The notes below the pieces were generated by a model. The model saw only the letters and a list, made by a program, of their open reading frames with translations, did not search any database and had not been told where the DNA came from. The position numbers were made by a program, and so were the translations under genes. DNA of 6,210 bases from Thermofilaceae archaeon (GTDB taxonomy: Archaea > Thermoproteota > Thermoprotei > Thermofilales > B69-G16): the NCBI GenBank assembly GCA_027017165.1, contig JALURF010000024.1:1-6210 (forward strand). Reading direction: 5' to 3'. Below, one piece after another: positions 1 to 4,870 of the stretch. The number at the start of each line of letters is the position of its first letter. The stretch's first letter is position 1.

Positions 1-2
1 AT

Positions 3-156
3 ACCAGTGATTTTGAAATTGTTATTGTTGTCATTGATGATTGAGTCAAAGATGATACCAATATTTTCCCCATACCTACATAGTTTTATAGTTGCTGATT
101 CTTTTATTGTGATTTGGTTATTGTTACAGCTGATTTCTATGAAAGAAGAAAATTAA
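3..156 (-). CDS. Unrecognised partial open frame, runs off left edge
   Basis: On the minus strand a frame is open for about 50 codons from just after a TAA near base 157 to the window edge. It contains no ATG, GTG or TTG at its beginning, so either its start is a rarer codon or the frame is entered in some other way. The translation is rich in Asn, Ile and Thr, with alternating hydrophobic and polar residues (for example NNNQITIKESATIKL and FDSIINDNNNNFKITG). That pattern would suit a beta-rich extracellular protein. The plus strand is also open over bases 1-156, but that translation is just a run of Leu, Ile and Ser and looks like the mirror image. No family is recognised. The frame could be noncoding AT-rich DNA or the beginning of a surface protein downstream of the small secreted protein at 166-611. 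Confidence 0.25.
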
Positions 157-165
157 AAAACACTA

Positions 166-611
166 TTATCTAGGTCTATAAGGAATAAATGCTGGAATAT
201 TTCTTGGTGGAATATAAGCAGTTTCGCTTGCTGGGATTGAACCAGATCTTTTGTAAGCACAAGCTAAATCGTTAGGAGGGCAAGGATTGTTGTCTTTATG
301 GAGTTTGGCTTGTAGTTTTTTACATTCTAATTCTAAACCCTCATAAGTTTGCTTCATAGCATACTTATTATAAAGGTCTCCTATTTTGTCAGGGGTCCCT
401 CTTATACTAAGTAAATAAGTACCATTATCAGTATAGATTTTCGCAGTTACCCATGGGTTATTACATACTTTTTGAGCTAGTTTATCTAAGTTTTGTGGTT
501 CTTGAGCATTTGCTTGGTTAGTTTGGTATAGGGGGCTTAGTAATGCTAAAGTTGTTGCTAAGGTTGCTAAGGGTTTTTTGATTTTTTATTGTAGAAATTT
601 GAGATGTTCAT
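166..611 (-). CDS. Small secreted-type protein, reading frame broken by one base
   Basis: The minus-strand frame open from about base 585 down to the TAA at 166-168 encodes about 140 residues but has no standard start codon. Its beginning is preceded in the same frame by a stop at 586-588. A -1 shift near 574-587 joins it to an ATG at 609-611, or to one at 645-647 that has a GGGAGGG ribosome site four bases upstream. The joined product begins with a lysine-rich stretch, then a hydrophobic core (PLATLATTLALLSPLY) and an Ala-Asn-Ala signal-peptidase-like site (bases 505-513), so it resembles a Sec signal peptide. The mature part has four Cys (one in KVCNNPW, one in LECKK, two in NPCPPNDLACAY) and a Pro-rich tail. 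No family is recognised. The break may be a sequencing error, a real mutation or programmed frameshifting at A AAA AAC. Base composition differs from the thiamine genes to the right. Confidence 0.45.
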
Positions 612-803
612 AATAATATTATAGCACAAAGTTTTTACAAACAACATTTTTCCCTCCCTTTTTTTAAAGCCTAAAATTAATCCTATCGACATGTTTAAGA
701 AGGCTGAAAAGATTAGAGGTTCGATTTTCCTAAGCGCAAAAGCTAGAATCGTGAGAAATAGCCCGTAGAGAAATAAAACTGATGGATTAGCCTTATTTTT
801 CAT
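567..803 (-). CDS. ecfT: EcfT-like transmembrane subunit, N-terminal fragment only
   Basis: An ATG at 801-803 follows a GGAGG ribosome site (813-817, nine-base spacing) and overlaps the end of the ATPase gene by 11 bases, as expected for the next gene of an operon. The first 50 or so residues carry two hydrophobic segments, roughly residues 8-24 (VLFLYGLFLTILAFAL) and 29-46 (PLIFSAFLNMSIGLIL), then a basic stretch FKKREGK. This is the N-terminal pattern of EcfT/CbiQ subunits, which couple two ATPases to the substrate-binding S component in the membrane. EcfT proteins are usually about 200-270 residues. Here the EcfT-like character ends near base 650 and the frame stops at 567 after reading through unrelated AT-rich sequence. 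The fragment lacks the cytoplasmic coupling helices that contact the ATPases, so it cannot work as it stands. The EcfT assignment rests on operon position and topology, not on a diagnostic motif. An alternative in-frame ATG at 839 lies deep inside the ATPase gene and lacks this context. Confidence 0.5.
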   Translation of the reverse strand: MKNKANPSVLFLYGLFLTILAFALRKIEPLIFSAFLNMSIGLILGFKKREGKMLFVKTLCYNIIMNISNFYNKKSKNP

Positions 804-2229
804 GGAACAATTCCTCCACGGGTTTTCTGAGAATTTCAATACCCTCCTTTACTTCGATTTCTCTTAATATTCCATTCTCTATTATGAAAACTCTATCGGC
901 TACGTATTCCAAAACTCTAACATCGTGCGTTAGCAGTATCGGCGTTACACCATCTTTACTTGCCTTTTTCAACCAGGCGAAGAATTTATTCATTAATACG
1001 AGATCTAAACCAGCTGTAGGTTCATCAAATACGATTACTTTAGACCCGTACACTTTAGCCAGCGTGTACGTAAGCCATTTCTTCTGACCATAGCTAAGCC
1101 TATAGGGAGATTCATCCATCTTATCTAAAATCCAAGAGTCTAAACTCTTAACTAGCTTCTCGAGTTTAAATCTTCCATATCTCGCTGCCAGCTCTAACTC
1201 TCCTCTTACCGTGCTCTTGACAAAGAAGTAGTTGGGCTCTTGAGGAACATAAATCACTCTTTTTAAGAGCTCTTTAGGCTTAAGCCGCCACGGGGCGGCT
1301 CCAGCGATTTCTACTTCTCCATTAGTAGGCTTTAGCAAGCCAGAAATTATTTTTCCAAGTGTTGTCTTGCCGGAGCCGTTCGGTCCTATTACAGTCACAA
1401 CTTCTCCTTCATACACGTCCATTGATACTTCTTTTAAAACCGGAGGACATTCCTCACAGTACCTGAATCTCACATTCCTTAAGCAAATTATTTTCCTCTT
1501 CTCCTCCTTTCTTTTCACTTTTACTATTGTACGAGGCGTAAACTCTCTGCTACGTTTTAGTCCAAGCCTTAAGGTATGATTTTCTATTACCGCAACTTTA
1601 TCAGCTATTTTTAAAAAATATCTAGGCTTATGCTCAGTCACAATAACAGTTTTACCTCTCCTTTTTAGCTCGAGCACGTATTTTAAAACCTCACTCGCCC
1701 CCCAAGGATCAAGATTTGCAGTAGGCTCATCTAGTATAAAAAGCTCTGGCTCGTGGACTACAGAGGAAGCTAAGCAAAGTCTCTTCTTCTCTCCCCCCGA
1801 TAAAGTCTCTACATCAACTTCAGCTTTCTCTGATAAGCCATACTTTTCTAAAACTTTTCTAGCTCTTTCAAAGGCATTTCCAATGCCGAGATTTTCCAGA
1901 GTAAAGAGAACTTCATCGAGAGGAGTTTGCATAGCTATCTGTAATTCGTGAGACTGTAGCACGACTCCGACGTATCCGGGGACGCGTCTAAATCCTTCGG
2001 GCTCCAGCGGATTCGCATCAAACAATCTCACGAAGCCTTTCACGTATCCGTAAAGTAAATTATTTAAAATACCGGTTATCGCTAGGATAAGCGTTGATTT
2101 CCCTGATCCCGTAGGTCCTAAAAGCAGCAATACCTCCCCTTCCTCTAAAACAAGGTGAATATCCTTTAGTACCGGCTTTTCAAGCTTATACCCAGCTTCT
2201 CTGATGTCTACTTGAAGCGCTTTCCGCAA
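793..2229 (-). CDS. ecfA: Double-ATPase subunit of an ECF-type (YkoD-like) vitamin ABC transporter
   Basis: This 478-residue cytoplasmic protein contains two complete ABC ATPase domains and would hydrolyse ATP to drive an ECF vitamin importer. Domain 1 has Walker A GPTGSGKST (38-46), Q-loop Q92, signature LSGGE (143-147), Walker B FILDEP (164-169, catalytic E168) and switch H200. Domain 2 has Walker A GPNGSGKTT (282-290), Q-loop Q330, signature LSYGQ (378-382), Walker B VIVFDEP (398-404, E403) and switch H435. A Lys/Arg-rich linker (about 225-247) joins them. A tandem fusion of this size is typical of EcfA-EcfA' proteins such as YkoD. The start is a TTG at 2227-2229, chosen because AGGTGG (2234-2239) sits four bases upstream. 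The gene is divergent from thiDN-thiW, which supports thiamine-precursor transport, and the next gene, an EcfT fragment, overlaps its 3' end. A stand-alone ATPase serving several S components is also possible. Both ATP sites appear intact; the Tyr in the second signature is the only unusual residue. Confidence 0.9.
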   Translation of the reverse strand: MRKALQVDIREAGYKLEKPVLKDIHLVLEEGEVLLLLGPTGSGKSTLILAITGILNNLLYGYVKGFVRLFDANPLEPEGFRRVPGYVGVVLQSHELQIAMQTPLDEVLFTLENLGIGNAFERARKVLEKYGLSEKAEVDVETLSGGEKKRLCLASSVVHEPELFILDEPTANLDPWGASEVLKYVLELKRRGKTVIVTEHKPRYFLKIADKVAVIENHTLRLGLKRSREFTPRTIVKVKRKEEKRKIICLRNVRFRYCEECPPVLKEVSMDVYEGEVVTVIGPNGSGKTTLGKIISGLLKPTNGEVEIAGAAPWRLKPKELLKRVIYVPQEPNYFFVKSTVRGELELAARYGRFKLEKLVKSLDSWILDKMDESPYRLSYGQKKWLTYTLAKVYGSKVIVFDEPTAGLDLVLMNKFFAWLKKASKDGVTPILLTHDVRVLEYVADRVFIIENGILREIEVKEGIEILRKPVEELFHEK

Positions 2230-2233
2230 TTTT

Positions 2234-2239
2234 CCACCT
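2234..2239 (-). promoter_or_regulatory. Ribosome binding site fixing the TTG start of the ATPase gene
   Basis: On the minus strand AGGTGG lies four bases before the TTG at 2227-2229. It matches the anti-Shine-Dalgarno core and supports TTG as the real start. Confidence 0.7.
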
Positions 2240-2273
2240 TTTAAGGTTTCTCTAAATTAAGCTGTTGTATCGC

Positions 2274-2281
2274 TATTTAAA
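2274..2281 (-). promoter_or_regulatory. Putative archaeal TATA box for the leftward ATPase/EcfT transcript
   Basis: The minus strand reads TTTAAATA here, inside a T/A-rich run, about 45 bases before the TTG start. With the usual archaeal spacing of about 25 bases, transcription would begin near base 2250, leaving a leader of about 20 bases that contains the AGGTGG ribosome site. No clear purine-rich BRE is seen upstream, so the call is moderate. Confidence 0.5.
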
Positions 2282-2292
2282 AACTGGGGATT

Positions 2293-2308
2293 GGAAAAAG
2301 ATATATTT
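2293..2308 (+). promoter_or_regulatory. BRE/TATA promoter for thiDN-thiW-NTPase
   Basis: A purine-rich BRE-like stretch (GGAAAAAG, 2293-2300) is followed directly by ATATATTT (2301-2308), a good archaeal TATA box. The expected transcription start is near base 2330, giving a leader of about 35 bases before the thiDN ATG. It lies only about 20 bases from the TATA box of the opposite promoter, so one regulator could influence both directions. Confidence 0.65.
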
Positions 2309-2310
2309 TA

Positions 2311-2327
2311 ACATGTAAAATACATGT
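2311..2327. promoter_or_regulatory. Palindromic operator candidate (possible ThiR site)
   Basis: ACATGTA-AAA-TACATGT is a perfect inverted repeat with 7-bp arms and a 3-bp spacer. It lies between the TATA box (2301-2308) and the predicted transcription start (about 2330) of the thiDN operon, a position where a bound protein would block transcription. Archaeal thiamine genes are known to be controlled by ThiR, a helix-turn-helix protein with a ThiN-like sensor domain that binds palindromic sites. Assignment to ThiR is inferred from context and was not checked against its known motif. Confidence 0.5.
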
Positions 2328-2364
2328 CGAAATTCGGGCTGTCAGTAACGCTATCGGTGAAACC

Positions 2365-3747
2365 ATGTGGATTAATGTTAAAGGAAGAATTCCGGTTGCA
2401 ATGACCATAGCGGGGAGCGATTCCGGAGGAGGCGCTGGAATAGAAGCTGACCTAAAAACTTTCGCAGCGCTGGGAGTTCACGGCACGGTTGTTTTAACGT
2501 CTATTACTGCTCAGAATACGGTAGCAGTCACTGGGGTTCAAGATGTAGAGTTAGATATTATAGAGAAGCAAATTGATGCTGTTGTAGAAGATATAGGAGT
2601 TGACGCTGCTAAAACTGGAATGCTCCACACGAGCGAGATTATAGAAGTAGTCGCGAAAAAAGTGAAAGAGCACGGATTTCCGCTAGTCGTAGACCCGGTT
2701 ATGATAGCGAAGAGCGGAGCTCCATTATTAAAACCTGAAGCTGTTAAAACCCTAGTAGAAGTTTTGATACCTCTAGCTGAAGTGGTTACGCCGAACGTAC
2801 ACGAAGCGGAGGTCCTAGCGGGAATACGTATAAAGGATCTGGAAAGTCAAAAAGAAGCTGCTAGGAGAATAGCTGAACTTGGTCCGAAAGCTGTCGTCGT
2901 GAAAGGCGGTCACGTAGAGGGAGGTTACTCGACAGACGTGCTTTTCCATAACGATAACTACTATTTTTTCCAAGCGCCGCGTATACCTGCCAAGACTACT
3001 CACGGCACGGGTTGTGGTTTTTCAGCCGCTATAGCGGCGGAGTTAGCTAAGGGCTTCGACGTAATACAGGCAGTGGGAAATGCTAAGAGATTCATAACCT
3101 TAGCCATAAGATATGGAATTCCTATAGGTAAAGGTCACGGCCCTGTCAATCCTCTCGCTATATTGTATAAAGAATCGGAGAAGTATAATGTCTGGAAAGA
3201 AGTGTGGGATGCTGTCAATATAATTGAGGGGTCTAAACAGGTTTATAAGCTCATACCTGAAGTAGGTATGAATATAGCCGCGGCTGTGCCCTACGCCGAT
3301 ACTGTAGAGGATGTAGTCGGCATACCTGGTAGGATAAGAAAAGCAGGGAACAGGGCTGTTGCCGCTTGTCCTCCCGAATACGGGGGATCTAGTCATTTAG
3401 CTCGTTATATTCTCTCAATGCTAAATTACGATTATTCCAAACGCGCGGCGGTCAACGTGAAATTCGACGAGAGAGTCTTGGAATTGCTTAAAGCTAAAGG
3501 CTTTAAGATTTCACACTACGATCGACGATTAGAACCGGCAGAGGTTAAGGAGAGAGAAGGCGCTACCATACCATGGGGAGTTGAACAGGCTATAAAAAAT
3601 TTGGGTGAAGTTCCGGACGTGATATACCATAAGGGGGATTGGGGCAAAGAACCCATGATAGTGATTTTCGGAGAAAACGCCAGATCTTTAGCAAAGCTCG
3701 TGGTAGAGCTTGCGGAGGAGATAGCTGATGAAGAGACAACTTCTTAA
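2365..3747 (+). CDS. thiDN: ThiD-ThiN fusion: HMP/HMP-P kinase and thiamine phosphate synthase
   Basis: This 460-residue cytoplasmic enzyme covers two steps of thiamine synthesis. The N-terminal ThiD domain (about 8-260) is a ribokinase-fold kinase converting HMP to HMP-P and HMP-PP. It shows AGSDSGGGAG (16-25), DPVM, a VVKGGH strand and the nucleotide/anion-hole motif THGTGC ending at C217, equivalent to the ThiD catalytic-region Cys. The C-terminal ThiN domain (about 285-460) joins HMP-PP with thiazole phosphate to give thiamine phosphate, replacing the unrelated ThiE. It carries GMNIAAAVPYA, a GRIRKAGNR segment and GGSSHLAR (340-347). R323 and H344 fall where I recall an essential Arg/His pair in characterised archaeal ThiN, so an enzyme is more likely than the regulator ThiR. 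No helix-turn-helix domain is present either. The ATG is preceded by GGTGA (2356-2360, four-base spacing). The gene is first in a thiamine operon and overlaps thiW by 20 bases. The domain order and length are normal for archaeal ThiDN. Confidence 0.95.
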   Translation: MWINVKGRIPVAMTIAGSDSGGGAGIEADLKTFAALGVHGTVVLTSITAQNTVAVTGVQDVELDIIEKQIDAVVEDIGVDAAKTGMLHTSEIIEVVAKKVKEHGFPLVVDPVMIAKSGAPLLKPEAVKTLVEVLIPLAEVVTPNVHEAEVLAGIRIKDLESQKEAARRIAELGPKAVVVKGGHVEGGYSTDVLFHNDNYYFFQAPRIPAKTTHGTGCGFSAAIAAELAKGFDVIQAVGNAKRFITLAIRYGIPIGKGHGPVNPLAILYKESEKYNVWKEVWDAVNIIEGSKQVYKLIPEVGMNIAAAVPYADTVEDVVGIPGRIRKAGNRAVAACPPEYGGSSHLARYILSMLNYDYSKRAAVNVKFDERVLELLKAKGFKISHYDRRLEPAEVKEREGATIPWGVEQAIKNLGEVPDVIYHKGDWGKEPMIVIFGENARSLAKLVVELAEEIADEETTS

Positions 3748-4261
3748 ACTTACTCTAGCGGCTATTTTAACTGCGCTGGGAGTAGCTATAGCACCGTTTC
3801 TCTGGTTCCCCTTTCTAGCAGCTAAAGCCTATCCCGGACAGCATATGATCAACGTCCTAGCGGGCATACTTTTAGGACCTTGGTGGGCTATGTTAGTGGC
3901 ATTTTTCATAGGCGTAATAAGGATCAACCTGGGCATAGGAACTATATACGCGATGCCCGGCGGAATTCCCGGAGCCTTTATCGTGGGAGTTTCTTACCGG
4001 GTATTAAAGAAGCTTCGTGTTAAACCCGAGATAGCTGCTTTCACAGAGCCTCTAGGTACGGTTTTTATAGGGGGTACTCTCTCCGTGTATTTAGTGGCGC
4101 CTATAATGGGGCATAGCCAGATGGTGGGCGCGCTTATACCTATATGGATGGCTTTCGGAGCGAGCTCGATTCCCGGGTCTATCCTAGGATTCATAGTAGT
4201 AGAGGTGTTGAAGAAAATTGGAATTCTCGAGTTTTTTGAAAGTAAAAGAAATCCTCAATAA
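3728..4261 (+). CDS. thiW: ThiW, substrate-binding (S) subunit of an ECF thiamine-precursor transporter
   Basis: This 177-residue integral membrane protein is the substrate-capturing subunit of an ECF importer. ThiW is generally assigned to the thiazole precursor on the basis of genomic context. The ThiW-family core is clear: YPGQHMINVLAGILLGPWWA (35-54), a charged RINLGIGT stretch, and the AMPGGIPGA loop (75-83). About five or six hydrophobic segments are visible, at roughly 8-30, 38-63, 75-92, 104-126 and 130-162. The first helix has small residues four apart (A12 and A16), like the AxxxA contact that S subunits use to bind EcfT. GGAGGAG (3714-3720) lies seven bases before the ATG, inside the end of thiDN, and the 20-base overlap implies translational coupling. 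It needs ATPase and EcfT partners, and the divergent ATPase gene is the obvious candidate. The C-terminal tail after residue 165 is hydrophilic and overlaps the next gene. Confidence 0.93.
   Translation: MKRQLLKLTLAAILTALGVAIAPFLWFPFLAAKAYPGQHMINVLAGILLGPWWAMLVAFFIGVIRINLGIGTIYAMPGGIPGAFIVGVSYRVLKKLRVKPEIAAFTEPLGTVFIGGTLSVYLVAPIMGHSQMVGALIPIWMAFGASSIPGSILGFIVVEVLKKIGILEFFESKRNPQ
4202..4207 (+). promoter_or_regulatory. Ribosome binding site inside thiW for the NTPase TTG start
   Basis: GAGGTG within the thiW coding sequence lies ten bases before the TTG at 4218-4220. It is the only good ribosome site near the opening of this frame and favours this start over the later TTG at 4236. Confidence 0.5.
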
Positions 4262-4814
4262 GCGAATCTTAATAATTGGTGAAGTGGGCTCAGGCAAAAC
4301 TTTTCTAACAGCGAGGATGGTTGAGCTTCTCTGTAGCCACGGCTTTTCTAGAGACGTAACGATAATAGATATGGCTCCTGAGAGAAAGCACGGAGTGGGG
4401 GGACGAATAAGGGATTTTTTAAGCCGGAAGTTAGCGGTTAGATACCTAGCACCGGTGAGGATTTACCCTCCTAGAACTCTGGCTAGAAATAGAAAGGAAG
4501 TCTTAGAATACGCCTATATGAACTATACGGCATTAAAGCCTCTATTAGACCGCTATATAAGAGAACCCACTCGGATACTAGTAATAAACGATCTCACTAT
4601 ATACCTCCACGCCGGGCCGCTGGAAGATATAGTTGAATGTCTTGAGAAGAGCAAAACTCTAATAGCAAATGCTTATTACGGCTCTAAGCTCGTCCAGGAC
4701 TACGGAAGCGGCATAACCGAAAGAGAGAAGAAGCTCTTAGAGAATCTCCTCCCATACATGGATAAGATAATTCTACTCTCTAAGGAAGATTGGGCAACAA
4801 GATTGCCTAGATAA
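4218..4814 (+). CDS. Small P-loop NTPase of unknown function in the thiamine operon
   Basis: This 198-residue, apparently soluble protein has a strong Walker A motif, IIGEVGSGKT (19-28), preceded by a beta strand (RILIIGE). A Walker-B-like strand RILVINDLTIYLH (119-131) follows, with D125 as the likely Mg-binding acidic residue. Between them lie a second strand TIIDMAPE and a glycine-rich GVGGR segment. Near the C terminus are ANAYYG, a DYGSGITERE stretch and a DKIILL strand. Overall it resembles a minimal FtsK/HerA-like or KaiC-like P-loop ATPase core, but it lacks any ABC signature and I recognise no named family. The start is TTG at 4218, with an in-frame TGA just upstream at 4209 and GAGGTG (4202-4207) as ribosome site with a ten-base spacer. 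A second TTG at 4236 would give a product six residues shorter but has no ribosome site. The gene overlaps thiW by 44 bases, indicating co-expression with thiamine genes. A role in thiamine metabolism or transporter control is only inferred. Confidence 0.8.
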   Translation: MEFSSFLKVKEILNKRILIIGEVGSGKTFLTARMVELLCSHGFSRDVTIIDMAPERKHGVGGRIRDFLSRKLAVRYLAPVRIYPPRTLARNRKEVLEYAYMNYTALKPLLDRYIREPTRILVINDLTIYLHAGPLEDIVECLEKSKTLIANAYYGSKLVQDYGSGITEREKKLLENLLPYMDKIILLSKEDWATRLPR

Positions 4815-4821
4815 AGAGAAG

Positions 4822-4835
4822 GGAACATTAAATAA
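4822..4835 (+). promoter_or_regulatory. Possible BRE/TATA promoter for the acetamidase gene
   Basis: In the 56-base gap before the acetamidase gene, TTAAATAA (4828-4835) follows a purine-rich GGGAACA-type stretch. Standard archaeal spacing places the transcript start near 4857-4860, leaving a short leader with AGAGGT (4858-4863) seven bases before the ATG. A second AT-rich stretch (TATATTATAA, 4846-4855) is too close to the ATG to act as the usual TATA box. Read-through from the thiamine operon is also possible, as no terminator is seen in the gap. Confidence 0.4.
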
Positions 4836-4870
4836 CGATGTTTGCTATATTATAAACAGAGGTTTCTAAT

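Noticed and set aside
884..1579. Plus-strand frames opposite the ATPase gene
   Set aside because: Their residues mirror the conserved ABC motifs of the minus strand, and no start context is present.
2328..2364. Possible TPP riboswitch in the thiDN leader
   Set aside because: The predicted leader is only about 35 bases, too short for the TPP aptamer, and lacks its conserved CTGAGA element.
2365..2403. Later thiDN start at the internal Met13
   Set aside because: Met13 lies directly before the AGSDSGGGAG motif, and the ATG at 2365 has a GGTGA ribosome site at correct spacing while Met13 has none.
2815..3396. Long antisense frames within thiDN
   Set aside because: They lack ribosome sites and family features, and lie opposite a well-supported conserved enzyme.
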